DNA of 48,000 nucleotides from a virus (IMGVR_UViG_3300044626_001580:1-48000); one strand, 5' to 3'. Positions 1-8,313 are shown, counted from the first letter of the stretch. Program-made: numbers and translations. The notes: generated by a model not told the origin, from the letters alone.

Positions 1-91
1 GTCTACCCTTTTATAAAAAAATGGAGTAGAATCAGCATAAGTCTAAACCGCTACTCGGTACACACACATCTAAAATCAGAGGACTGGAATC

Positions 92-3000
92 ATGAGAGGT
101 AAATTTAGCAAAAAAAATTCTACCGCTGCAACGGTAGAATTTTCTAAAAATATTAATTGTTTAAATAACGACGCGGAATTAACAGCCGTTAAGGATAATG
201 ATAATACCTCTCTACCGTCGTTGTCAAGTGATTTTAATACTAAAATTACGGATAAAGTAATTAAATCGTTAAAAAAATTAGAATTACCGCACCTTAAGGA
301 ATTAGTGGAAGGATCAGGGATTCATCCAGAAGTCCTTAAAGCTAATAAAATTTTCTCCCTCGTAACTTTACCTGGTGAACTTAACGACGCTCACAGTTAT
401 TTAAACACTTACGGCGACGGCAAAAACGTTAACGCCAACGGAACTTTAAGGAAGAACGTTGCCGATAAATATTGGAACTTAGACTTAGGCGGATGGTGGG
501 TGAGCGGCGCAGAAGTTACTTTTAACGGTTCTACATTTAATTGTGCGGAAATTGAGTGGGGGCAATTTAAGCCAGATACTCCCAGACAATATACAGAAAA
601 AGATAAAAAAGACCATGAGCATATCTGGTTTGATTTAGAACTGATCAATCCAAAATTAGGCGAAGCCTTAAGCCCTAAGAAAAAAATAATTAAATATGAG
701 TCCCCAATTGGTGAAGCAGCAAGGCTAATGCTCTTGTCACCATCAGAGCAGAGTTTTAGAGCTTACGTTAAAAAGTTCTCGGACAAAGACAAATTAAATA
801 TAGCTAAGAATTTAGATTATAAAGTGGTTAGAGAGTTCTGGAAATTTGTGGCCAAAACAAATATGCCAATAATTATTTGTGAGGGTGCAAAAAAAGCTCT
901 TAAGCTCTTATCGCATGGTTATGCGGCCATTTCGGTAGCTGGGATTTACGGCGGATACCGTAACCACGAAACTCGGATTTGGGAACTAAGAAAACTACAT
1001 AAAGATTTTCACGCATTCATGGTCAACTACCGTGAATGGTACTTCTGTTTTGATGGGGAGTCTAAACCCCACGTTAAGCACAATATAGAAGTGGCCATAA
1101 CTCGGACTGGCGATTTAATCAAAAAAGCCAACGGGAAAAATACCATCCGCGTAATAGAGTTACCTGCGCCTAAGCTGTGGGGTGAAAAAACCGGAGTAGA
1201 TGATTTTATCGTTAAAGAAGGGGTTGGGGAATTTGATAAGTTATTTTATAACGCCCCAACCTTAATGGAATGGAAGAGTATTAGTACAGAATTACTAACC
1301 AAATCCTTAGATCCAGAAAAATCCCTTCATTTAACAAAAGAAGATTTAACTTACTCAGAGTTAATGGGGAGACACTATTTACCTGAAGATTTATTTAGAA
1401 AAATACCTAAAAATGAGCAGTTCATTGGATTAAAAGCTCCAATGGGAAGTGGTAAAACACACTCCTTTAAAAATTTAGTTGGAGATACTCTAAAACTGGG
1501 CGGCGCACCACTGCTTATTACTCACCGCGTCCAGTTAGGTCAAGCCTTAGCTGAAAAATTAGGCGTGCATTACCTCTCTGAAATTAAGAACGAAGACGAC
1601 CGCACCCAAGCCCTGAATGGTGGGTTAGGCTTGTGTATTGACTCTCTCCATGCCGCTTCTAAACTACGCTTCCATCCCTATGAGTGGCAACGTCCTTGCG
1701 TAATTATTGATGAAGTTGAGCAGGTCGTCCAACACTTAATATTTAGTAAAACTTCTGTTAAAAATAACCGCGACTTAGTCATAAGAAATTTAGGCGAGTT
1801 ATTAAAAAATTGCCTTAACTCAGGGCAAAGAATAGTCGTTGCAGATGCTCACCTTACAGATATCTCCCTAAGATTTTTACGTGGCATTATCCAAGAAGCC
1901 AGTGGTCAAGACATTGAACCATTCATTGTTACGGCGGATGAATTTTATCTCTTAGGCGACGGTGAAAGACTGTGCTACTACTATAAGCACACACAGCCCG
2001 TAGCTTGGTTTGAAAACTTACTTTTACACATTCAAAAAGAGGGTGGGGCGTATGTTTGTACTGATGGGCAAAACGTTTGCGCCACTTATGGAACACAAGC
2101 TTTAGGGAAAATTTTAAAAGAACGCTTCCCTCACTTAAGAGTTTTAGTAATTGATAGTGATACATCTCAAGACCCTAACCACCCCGCTTTTGGGATTATG
2201 GATAGGCTAAATGAGGAAATAGTAAATTGGGACATTGTTATAACGTCACCTTCTGTTGGGACGGGAATCAGTATTGATGTTCGCGGACATTTTAAAGCCG
2301 TTTTTGGTCGGTTTTCGGGAATGATTACGCCAAAACAAGCTGTTCAGCAACTTGGAAGGGTCAGAGAAGATGTTCCACGCCACGTTTTTGCTGCAACTAG
2401 GGGATTGCAGGAAATTAGCGGCGGATCAACTTCCATAAAATTAATTAAGGCTCATGAAGAGTTTAAGTATGGTGAAGTTATCCAGCAGTTAAAATCTTCT
2501 GGTAACTTTATCTATGATGAAGAGTCAGAAAAGCACATGGGCGGAAGTTGCACAGCCCTTGATACCTATTGTGAACTAGCATTAAGGAGTAATGCTGGTA
2601 ACAAGGGATACAGGGATTTCGTTATGACTGCGCTAAAAAATGAAGGATATGAAATAGTTGAGCCGGACGATTTAGACGGCGATCGCAAAAAAGAACTTAA
2701 GGATGAAGTTAAGCAAAATAAGGAAGAGCTTAATTCCCAAGACACGGGATTAAAATTCAATGCGGACATTAGTGTTGCTGAAGATAAAATCGAAAAATTA
2801 AATTTTAATGGTGAAGAAATTGCAATAGTAAATCGGGAAGGGGTCAAGAAACTTAAGGATGAGCGGAAAATAGATAAATACCAAACTGAAAAATTAAACA
2901 TTATTGCAAGGTACAATACTACGAGGTTAAGCGAAGAATTAATTCAATTAGATAAAGATGGGATGTATAACGATTTACGCTTACGCTATTGGTTTAACCA

Positions 3001-3598
3001 GGGTAATGAGTTTTTAGCGGATAGAGATTTTAGGGTTTTAGATAAAGCTTTAACCTTTGGGCGCAGCTTTAAGCCCGACTTAAACCACGACGTGATTAGT
3101 CCCAAGATTAAGAAATTAAAAAGCATGGGGATAGAGTTTTTGTTTGAGAAGAAAATTATCCACAATAACGATGAAGGATTACGGGCATGGATTAGTGACT
3201 TAAAAGAGACTAACCTAGTTGAGTTAAAAGCCTTGACTGGGTTAAATATAGGAGCGATGGAAAGTCCTGTAGAGATAGTCAGGAAGATTTACAAGTTATT
3301 TGGCTACAAGCTAAATGCAGTAAAAAGAAGTGGTCGCAAGGATGCCTTTGGTAAACGCCACATCTTCTATGAAATCCTGGATAAATACCAAAATTATGGT
3401 GGGGAAATTTTAAATAGATGGCTAACTTTGGATAAGAAAAATTCATTGGAAAAGAAAGTAACTAAGATTTGTCTGGAGAATGGTAAGAGAGTTGACCCAC
3501 CCACAGATGAAGAATTAGCACTTTTAAAATTATCCACAGCGTCAGAGGTGGCAGATTATTTAGCTTGGTGCGAAAAATACGAATACGACGCAGCTTAA
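92..3598 (+). CDS. CyRepA1-like plasmid/phage replication protein (primase-helicase)
   Basis: A 1168-residue protein probably initiates or drives DNA replication. Residues about 255-290 (IIICEGAKKALKLL, then SVAGIYGGYR) and about 315 (CFDGE) form the TOPRIM-like DUF3854 region of cyanobacterial plasmid Rep proteins. A helicase-type domain follows: Walker A APMGSGKT at about 449, Walker B VIIDEVEQ at about 537, a motif V-like SPSVGTGISID at about 719 and an arginine-finger-like QQLGRVRE at about 751. The last 300 residues are charged and unassigned. The start is supported by AGAGGA eight bases upstream. In the Synechocystis plasmid pSYSA, CyRepA1 is controlled by an antisense RNA; a candidate antisense unit lies inside this gene's 5' end. 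The family call is by recognition, not alignment; a virus-type primase/helicase is the alternative. Confidence 0.78.
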   Translation: MRGKFSKKNSTAATVEFSKNINCLNNDAELTAVKDNDNTSLPSLSSDFNTKITDKVIKSLKKLELPHLKELVEGSGIHPEVLKANKIFSLVTLPGELNDAHSYLNTYGDGKNVNANGTLRKNVADKYWNLDLGGWWVSGAEVTFNGSTFNCAEIEWGQFKPDTPRQYTEKDKKDHEHIWFDLELINPKLGEALSPKKKIIKYESPIGEAARLMLLSPSEQSFRAYVKKFSDKDKLNIAKNLDYKVVREFWKFVAKTNMPIIICEGAKKALKLLSHGYAAISVAGIYGGYRNHETRIWELRKLHKDFHAFMVNYREWYFCFDGESKPHVKHNIEVAITRTGDLIKKANGKNTIRVIELPAPKLWGEKTGVDDFIVKEGVGEFDKLFYNAPTLMEWKSISTELLTKSLDPEKSLHLTKEDLTYSELMGRHYLPEDLFRKIPKNEQFIGLKAPMGSGKTHSFKNLVGDTLKLGGAPLLITHRVQLGQALAEKLGVHYLSEIKNEDDRTQALNGGLGLCIDSLHAASKLRFHPYEWQRPCVIIDEVEQVVQHLIFSKTSVKNNRDLVIRNLGELLKNCLNSGQRIVVADAHLTDISLRFLRGIIQEASGQDIEPFIVTADEFYLLGDGERLCYYYKHTQPVAWFENLLLHIQKEGGAYVCTDGQNVCATYGTQALGKILKERFPHLRVLVIDSDTSQDPNHPAFGIMDRLNEEIVNWDIVITSPSVGTGISIDVRGHFKAVFGRFSGMITPKQAVQQLGRVREDVPRHVFAATRGLQEISGGSTSIKLIKAHEEFKYGEVIQQLKSSGNFIYDEESEKHMGGSCTALDTYCELALRSNAGNKGYRDFVMTALKNEGYEIVEPDDLDGDRKKELKDEVKQNKEELNSQDTGLKFNADISVAEDKIEKLNFNGEEIAIVNREGVKKLKDERKIDKYQTEKLNIIARYNTTRLSEELIQLDKDGMYNDLRLRYWFNQGNEFLADRDFRVLDKALTFGRSFKPDLNHDVISPKIKKLKSMGIEFLFEKKIIHNNDEGLRAWISDLKETNLVELKALTGLNIGAMESPVEIVRKIYKLFGYKLNAVKRSGRKDAFGKRHIFYEILDKYQNYGGEILNRWLTLDKKNSLEKKVTKICLENGKRVDPPTDEELALLKLSTASEVADYLAWCEKYEYDAA
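110..143 (-). terminator. Hairpin with U8, minus strand, within rep coding sequence
   Basis: A perfect 12-bp inverted repeat (arms 114-125 and 132-143, six-base loop) is followed on the minus strand by eight T residues (117-110), the form of an intrinsic terminator. The dyad centre reads CTACCG-N6-CGGTAG, so it also presents the promoter-associated CGGTAGA motif twice in opposite orientation and could instead be an operator for a dimeric regulator. Confidence 0.5.
110..195 (-). ncRNA. Candidate short antisense RNA against the rep mRNA 5' end
   Basis: The segment between a minus-strand promoter-like block (198-227) and a minus-strand hairpin with a U tract (110-143) would give an RNA of roughly 80 nucleotides, fully complementary to codons about 7-34 of rep. 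Countertranscript RNAs of this size control initiator synthesis in many plasmids. The promoter and terminator are visible; the RNA and its function are inference. Confidence 0.42.
198..227 (-). promoter_or_regulatory. Antisense promoter candidate inside rep
   Basis: Read on the minus strand, TTGACA (227-222) is followed by ACGACGGTAGAG and then by TATTAT (206-201, 15-base spacer) or TATCAT (203-198, 18-base spacer). The -35 plus GACGGTAGA block is the one found at the + strand operon promoters of this window, here pointing the other way inside a coding sequence. Transcription would start near 190-195 and run towards the rep start codon. Confidence 0.5.
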
Positions 3599-3941
3599 TC
3601 CTCCTTAACTTAAAAATAAATGTTATTTAAACTCAACTCCGGCTTAACTTTAATTCAGCCGGGGCAAAAGTCATGATTATATAAATTTAGGGAGAATAAG
3701 CCCAAACGCCCGCGCAATAAGGGTTTTGAGTTTTCCTGTTTTAAAAACGCCGGCGGGCAAATTGTCTTAGAAATTAGGTTTTAGTTTGTAAAGTTTTATG
3801 AAGCGTCAGGCAAAATCCCTATTATAAGAAAAAAACCTTGACACCATTAATGACGCTTGCCCGCCAGCGTAAAATTTTTAATTACTTGACAACGGTAGAT
3901 AGAGTATGGTAAAATTTAAGTGTAGATATTTAAATTAAGTT
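3599..3941. other. Structured intergenic region downstream of rep; possible origin or structured RNA
   Basis: There is no gene in these 343 bases. They hold a short dyad CCGGCT...AGCCGG near 3642-3665, and nested long-range complementarity: CGCCGGCGGGCAA (about 3750) pairs, with one mismatch, with TTGCCCGCCAGCG (about 3857), and within it AAGCGTCA pairs with TGACGCTT. The GC-rich arms stand out from AT-rich surroundings. The place beside an initiator gene fits a replication origin; a structured leader for the methyltransferase is the alternative. The promoter of the next gene sits at its right end. Confidence 0.4.
3886..3915 (+). promoter_or_regulatory. Promoter of the methyltransferase gene (ACGGTAGA family)
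   Basis: TTGACA, an 18-base spacer beginning ACGGTAGATA, then TAAAAT. The start codon at 3942 is about 20 bases after the expected transcription start. Confidence 0.65.
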
Positions 3942-6320
3942 ATGGCATACATTACAAAGCTAGAGGAAGAATTAGAGTTAGAAATTCTCCAGTTAAAAAG
4001 AGAATTGGATAGGGTAAGGGGTCTTGGCAAGAATAAAATTATCCAAGGCGATTGTTTGGAGGTTTTAAAAACTTTGCCTGATAATTATTTTGATAGTTTA
4101 ATAACAGATCCACCGTGCGGAATTAGCTTCATGGGTAAGAATTGGGATGATCATAAAGGCGGGATGCTCCAATGGATTAATTGGATGTCTGAGGTTATGG
4201 CAGAAAGTTTAAGGGTTATGAAACCAGGAGCGTGTGGTTTAGTTTGGAGTATCCCAAGAACATCGCACTGGACTGGCATGGCTTTAGAGTTGGCAGGGTT
4301 TAGGTTGATTGATATTGTGCATCATTGCAATGGGTGTCTATCTGAAGATACGGAAATATTTGTAAAAGATAAGGGGTGGGTACACTACCAACAATGTGAG
4401 ATAGGAGATACAGTAATAGGCTATAATATAGAAAATAATTCATTTTCTTACCAAAGTGTTACGCAAACCTACCGTTTCGACTACTCGGATACCGCATACC
4501 GAATTGAATCAGATTCTACAGAGCAAATTGTCTCCATCGGACATCGTTGCATTATTGAACAAAACGGAGCGTTTGTATTTAGAGAAGCCACTACACTTGA
4601 ACAGCAAGTATCAGTTCCCTTTTTGGAAACAGTGCCTCTGTTGCAACACACCATTTCAGACACACAATGCTTTTCAGGCTATGAGAAATATAACCTGCTC
4701 AGAGACTTGTGCAAAGAGTCTAATAGCCAAAGCCAAGACAGGGAAGAGAGTACCGACCTGTGTATGTCAAGAGTGCCAGATGGAGTTCTATCCCAAAACA
4801 AATCAGTCAATTCAGAAGTTTTGTTCTCGAATGTGTGCAAGCAAGGACAAAAAGAAGAATCCCAAAACACTGGAACATCTCAAGAACATTGCAAAACTGG
4901 GTCGTGCGGGTTGGACGGAAAAGAGTCTGGAATCTTATGCAGTCAGCATGGGTGGCGAGAACAATCCGGCATGGAAGGGCGGTGTAACGATATTCAAAAA
5001 GAAAGGGAATTACAAGAATGTTCGTTATGTCAGATGCCCCAAGGATTATCTTGCAATGGCAAGGAAAGATGGTTATGTAATGGAGCATCGTTTGATAATG
5101 GCTCAACAATTGGGAAGATGTCTTTTAAGAACGGAATCTGTGCATCACATCAACCACGATCCTACAGACAACAGGATAGAGAATTTAATGCTATTTCAGA
5201 ACAACAGTCATCACAAGCTATACGAACACGGCAATCTGGATGTAAAACCACTTTGGCAACCGTAACACCCTTTCATTATGAAGGCGTTGTTTGGTGTGTA
5301 TCTGTACCTGACACAGCCTTCATAGCAAGACGCAATGGTAAAATATTTGTAACAGGTAATAGCGGCTTCCCCAAGGGACAGGATATTAGCAAAGGTATAG
5401 ATGCGTTCTATGGTGCTGAAAGGGAAATTATAGGGAGCGTTAAGCATGGGAAAAAAGCGTTAGGCTTGATGAATGATGATAGCTGGGAAGCTAAAGAATT
5501 TGTAAATGTTACAAAACCTAATACACCCGAAGCAAAACAATGGGACGGTTGGAAAACCCCGGCACTAAAACCAGCCATTGAGGGTTGGTGGTTAATTCAA
5601 AAACCAATTAGTGAGAGTAGTATTGCTAGGAATATTTTAAAACACGGCGTTGGCGGGTTGAATATTGAAGCGTGTAGGATTGGGACTGAGGGATGGAGTC
5701 GCAAAAACGGAACAGTCCCTAGTAAATTTTCTGGTAAATACAATAACGGTGTTGATTATCAAAGATACGAACTAGGAAATATCCGGTCATCGCAAAGTCG
5801 CTACCCTGCCAACCTAGTCCTTTCCTGTAGTGCTGGTTGTGACGGTGATAACCATATCCCAGATTGTCCGGTGTCAGTTATTGGTGAACAGAGCGGGATT
5901 AGTGTTAGTACGGGAGGAAAGACTAAAACAGGATTACAAGGTTCTTGTTATGGAGATTTTAAAAACCAATCATTAGCACAAAATTCCGGCGGGTTAGGGG
6001 ACGCAGGAACAGCCGCAAGATATTTCAAGCAACTACCATTTGACCCTGAAACGGTAAATAGCGTTTACTACCAAGCTAAAGCATCAACCAAAGATAGAAC
6101 CTGTGACGGCACGGTAGAAAATACACACCCGACGGTTAAAAGTACAGCACTGATGGAATATTTTATAAAACTTATAACTCCTCCAAATGGCATGGTTTTA
6201 GATCCGTTTGGCGGTAGTGGTACAACTGGAGTTGCTGCTAAAAACTTAGGATTTAACTACACATTAATTGAAAGAGAACAGGAATATATTGAGATTATTA
6301 ACCAGCGTTTAAATAATTAA
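3942..6320 (+). CDS. Site-specific DNA methyltransferase (amino-methyl type) interrupted by an intein
   Basis: The precursor has 792 residues; removing the intein (residues 132-473) leaves about 450. The extein shows the beta-class motif order: a catalytic-type motif TDPPCGISFMGKNWD near residue 50, and the AdoMet-binding DPFGGSGTTGVAAKNLG near residue 755. Joining HHCNG to SGFPKG across the intein restores a block common in phage DNA methylases, which confirms the insertion point. Cysteine replaces the usual tyrosine of DPPY; related phage enzymes also vary there. Residues 1-25 look like a coiled coil. It probably methylates phage DNA at adenine N6 or cytosine N4; the target cannot be read from sequence. 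It has its own promoter and a strong downstream hairpin, so it is probably transcribed alone. Confidence 0.8.
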   Translation: MAYITKLEEELELEILQLKRELDRVRGLGKNKIIQGDCLEVLKTLPDNYFDSLITDPPCGISFMGKNWDDHKGGMLQWINWMSEVMAESLRVMKPGACGLVWSIPRTSHWTGMALELAGFRLIDIVHHCNGCLSEDTEIFVKDKGWVHYQQCEIGDTVIGYNIENNSFSYQSVTQTYRFDYSDTAYRIESDSTEQIVSIGHRCIIEQNGAFVFREATTLEQQVSVPFLETVPLLQHTISDTQCFSGYEKYNLLRDLCKESNSQSQDREESTDLCMSRVPDGVLSQNKSVNSEVLFSNVCKQGQKEESQNTGTSQEHCKTGSCGLDGKESGILCSQHGWREQSGMEGRCNDIQKERELQECSLCQMPQGLSCNGKERWLCNGASFDNGSTIGKMSFKNGICASHQPRSYRQQDREFNAISEQQSSQAIRTRQSGCKTTLATVTPFHYEGVVWCVSVPDTAFIARRNGKIFVTGNSGFPKGQDISKGIDAFYGAEREIIGSVKHGKKALGLMNDDSWEAKEFVNVTKPNTPEAKQWDGWKTPALKPAIEGWWLIQKPISESSIARNILKHGVGGLNIEACRIGTEGWSRKNGTVPSKFSGKYNNGVDYQRYELGNIRSSQSRYPANLVLSCSAGCDGDNHIPDCPVSVIGEQSGISVSTGGKTKTGLQGSCYGDFKNQSLAQNSGGLGDAGTAARYFKQLPFDPETVNSVYYQAKASTKDRTCDGTVENTHPTVKSTALMEYFIKLITPPNGMVLDPFGGSGTTGVAAKNLGFNYTLIEREQEYIEIINQRLNN
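4335..5360 (+). other. Intein in the DNA methyltransferase (342 residues)
   Basis: The intein starts with Cys132 (CLSEDTEIF, block A), continues through GDTVIGYNI and a block B SIGHRCIIE, and ends with VVWCVSVPDTAFIARR and KIFVTGN before an extein Ser474. The last residue is Asn as needed for cyclisation; the usual penultimate His is Gly, a variant seen in some phage inteins. Between about residues 235 and 435 the intein frame stays open but looks non-natural (rich in Q, S and C), because the same DNA encodes an HNH endonuclease in the +1 frame. Splicing is inferred, not shown. Confidence 0.8.
4456..5265 (+). CDS. HNH homing endonuclease encoded out of frame inside the intein
   Basis: This frame is shifted +1 relative to the intein. 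It carries two Cys4 zinc-finger-like modules (CLCC with CSETC, then CQEC with CSRMC, residues about 60-145), a basic linker, and an HNH core with MEHRLIMAQQLGR, SVHHINHDPTDNRIENL and SHHKLYEHG at about 210-260, ending with its own stop. The cysteine and histidine pattern leaves little doubt that this frame is coding. The open frame begins at a GTG at 4456, but only the part after about 4625 looks like the endonuclease, so the true start is unknown (a later GTG, TTG or the ATG at 4681 is possible). It would spread the intein by cutting intein-free alleles. Confidence 0.78.
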   Translation: MLRKPTVSTTRIPHTELNQILQSKLSPSDIVALLNKTERLYLEKPLHLNSKYQFPFWKQCLCCNTPFQTHNAFQAMRNITCSETCAKSLIAKAKTGKRVPTCVCQECQMEFYPKTNQSIQKFCSRMCASKDKKKNPKTLEHLKNIAKLGRAGWTEKSLESYAVSMGGENNPAWKGGVTIFKKKGNYKNVRYVRCPKDYLAMARKDGYVMEHRLIMAQQLGRCLLRTESVHHINHDPTDNRIENLMLFQNNSHHKLYEHGNLDVKPLWQP

Positions 6321-6323
6321 CAA

Positions 6324-6371
6324 TTTTAAAATACCAATCTAAAAAATAAAGTTTAGATTGGTATTTTAAAA
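6324..6371 (+). terminator. Perfect 20-bp hairpin after the methyltransferase
   Basis: Arms 6324-6343 and 6352-6371 are exactly complementary around an eight-base loop, and the right arm contains TATTTT. It lies directly between the methyltransferase stop and the next promoter, so it probably ends that transcript; the symmetric AT-rich ends would let it work in both directions. Confidence 0.65.
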
Positions 6372-6378
6372 TAAGGAC

Positions 6379-6407
6379 TTGACGACGGTAGATAACTAAT
6401 GTATAAT
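6379..6407 (+). promoter_or_regulatory. Promoter of the recJ-thymidylate operon (ACGGTAGA family)
   Basis: TTGACG, 17-base spacer beginning ACGGTAGATA, then a consensus TATAAT. It precedes a chain of closely spaced genes from 6434 to 11188. Confidence 0.75.
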
Positions 6408-6433
6408 AGTTAATAAATCCTACCCTATGATTT

Positions 6434-6586
6434 ATGCTAATGCTAAAGATTTTTTACTTTTGGCTTATTGCCATTACTTACGGCGTTTCCTATAAGGAAG
6501 CTTGGGAAGTGGTTTGGGAAGAATACTCGCGCCCCCAAAATAAAACCCCAATTTTAACTTTGTGCAAAAACTTACTTAAAAAATAA
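6434..6586 (+). CDS. Small membrane-anchored protein (50 aa), unknown
   Basis: An open frame of 50 codons starting MLMLKIFYFWLIAITYGVSY, a likely single membrane segment, followed by an acidic and aromatic stretch (EAWEVVWEEY). It starts about 20 bases after the expected transcription start of the operon promoter and ends five bases before recJ, which supports it being real. No family is recognised. A second ATG two codons later is equally possible as the start. Confidence 0.5.
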   Translation: MLMLKIFYFWLIAITYGVSYKEAWEVVWEEYSRPQNKTPILTLCKNLLKK

Positions 6587-6591
6587 AATCC

Positions 6592-8313
6592 ATGCCCCAA
6601 CCTAAACATAAGTGGTCAATTAAAAACACGCCACCCCGACCTAATACACAATCTCGTTTTTACCATCCTTGCCTTGATGTTTTAGACCAATTAATCCAAA
6701 AGCGTAATTTAAGGGATGATTTTATAGATCCTGAGTTAATGCAACTCTGTGACCCTCAAGAAGTTTTTACAGACTTGGAAAAAGCGGCCACATTATGCCA
6801 ATTTGGTATTATGTCCGGTTACAAAATTGGCATAAGCGGTGACTACGACGTAGACGGCATGACCTCTACTGCCCTATTACTTAGGACTTTTAAGGAACTT
6901 AATGCCACCGCGACTTATGCTATCCCTTCCAGAACAGGCGAGGGTTATGGATTAAATAACAGAATAGTCGAGGAATTTTATAATGAGGGCTATAAAATCC
7001 TTATTACGGTAGACAATGGTACAAGTGCAATAGAGCCTATTAAACGGGCTAAGGAATTAGGATTAATAGTAATCATTACCGACCACCACGAACCCAGTTT
7101 AACTGGCGAACTGCCTATAGCTGATGCCATCCTTAACCCTAAATTTGTGCCACAGGACAATGAGTGGTCGCAGGTTTCGGGAGTGGGGATGGCATTTATC
7201 CTGGCCATGTCTGTTTTGGAGAGGTTTAGTCTTCATGAAAAGTTAATGGGAGAGTGCCTAGAGCTTTTAACGCTGGGAACGATCGCTGATATGGTTGCCT
7301 TAACTGGAGTAAACCGCCGATGGGTTAAGCGTGGGTTAAAACTTATCCCTAATTCCCAAAATTTAGGCATCCAAGCTTTGATGGCGGTCGCAGGGATGGA
7401 GTTGGGCGGTAAGGATGGACTAAAGCCAGATGATATAGGATTTAAATTAGCTCCAAGAATTAATAGCGTAGGTCGGATTGGCGAACCGCAACAAGTTATT
7501 AACCTTCTTTCCTCAACTAATGTTGTTGAGGCTATGGAATTAGCTCACGAAATAGAAGCTTTAAATGAAGAAAGACAAGGATTGGTTAAAACTTGGGAGA
7601 GATTTGTTTTTGATCATATAAATTTACAGCTAGAAGCTGATCCGGAAAAGTTTGAAAGGGAAAAAGTTATTTACTACTTTGAAAAGGGAATCCATAAAGG
7701 GATCGTCGGATTGATTGCCAACAAAGTTGTAGAAAAATATGGTTATCCTGCTTTTGTCGGAAGCGTTTCTGAAGAATATAAAATCTCAGGATCGTGTAGA
7801 GGCGGAATGTTTTTTGATGTTTTCGCAGCATTAAATTATTGTTCTGAATATTTAGCTACTTTTGGCGGTCACAAAGCTGCGGGTGGTTTTAGTCTTTGGT
7901 GGGATGTTAATAATAACTTCCATGAAAGATTAATTAAATACGCCAACTTAGTAAGTAAATCTGAAGAGTTAGGTACAAAATTAGTCTTCGTAGATCACCA
8001 TTTAGACTTTACTCAAATTTCCCTAAGCACTTTCCAAGAAGTCCAAGTTTTGCAGCCGTTTGGGATGAAAAATCCTGAGCCAATTTTTTACACCACTAAG
8101 GTTAAAGTCTTAAAACAAGATAAGCTTAATTTTCCCGGTGCTGTAAAATTTACTTTTGAACAGGCGGGGATTAGTGTTAAGGCTATTGGTTGGGATTTTC
8201 AGAAATATTTACCACTTCCTTCCGAGGTTGACATAGCCTATAAGTTGAAAGAAAATTTATGGAATGGTAAAATTACAATAGAATTAAATTTGGAGAGTTT
8301 TAAGTCATGTTAA
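6592..8313 (+). CDS. recJ: RecJ-like single-strand-specific 5'-3' exonuclease
   Basis: At 573 residues it matches the usual RecJ length. DHH phosphoesterase motifs are clear: GDYDVDGMTSTA at about 83, VDNGTSA at about 141, TDHHEP at about 163 and LGTIADMV at about 230. The DHHA1 part has SCRGG and the GGHKAAGGF motif at about 425. These residues bind two metal ions that hydrolyse single-stranded DNA from the 5' end, for recombination or repair, or for removing replication intermediates. It lies in the operon that makes DNA precursors; the stop overlaps the start of the next gene by seven bases. A phage-borne full-length RecJ suggests recombination-dependent replication, which is inference. 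Confidence 0.9.
   Translation: MPQPKHKWSIKNTPPRPNTQSRFYHPCLDVLDQLIQKRNLRDDFIDPELMQLCDPQEVFTDLEKAATLCQFGIMSGYKIGISGDYDVDGMTSTALLLRTFKELNATATYAIPSRTGEGYGLNNRIVEEFYNEGYKILITVDNGTSAIEPIKRAKELGLIVIITDHHEPSLTGELPIADAILNPKFVPQDNEWSQVSGVGMAFILAMSVLERFSLHEKLMGECLELLTLGTIADMVALTGVNRRWVKRGLKLIPNSQNLGIQALMAVAGMELGGKDGLKPDDIGFKLAPRINSVGRIGEPQQVINLLSSTNVVEAMELAHEIEALNEERQGLVKTWERFVFDHINLQLEADPEKFEREKVIYYFEKGIHKGIVGLIANKVVEKYGYPAFVGSVSEEYKISGSCRGGMFFDVFAALNYCSEYLATFGGHKAAGGFSLWWDVNNNFHERLIKYANLVSKSEELGTKLVFVDHHLDFTQISLSTFQEVQVLQPFGMKNPEPIFYTTKVKVLKQDKLNFPGAVKFTFEQAGISVKAIGWDFQKYLPLPSEVDIAYKLKENLWNGKITIELNLESFKSC

Noticed and set aside
3642-3665. CCGGCT...AGCCGG as the terminator of rep
   Set aside because: The stem is only 6 bp with a 12-base AT-rich loop, and no T tract follows.
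4760-4987. Third open frame within the intein/endonuclease overlap
   Set aside because: It is 75 residues, has no motif or start signal, and is explained by the constraints of the two frames already assigned.
4335-5360. Split intein or fractured methyltransferase gene
   Set aside because: The intein frame has no stop between its halves, so a single precursor is made; the endonuclease overlaps instead of separating the halves.
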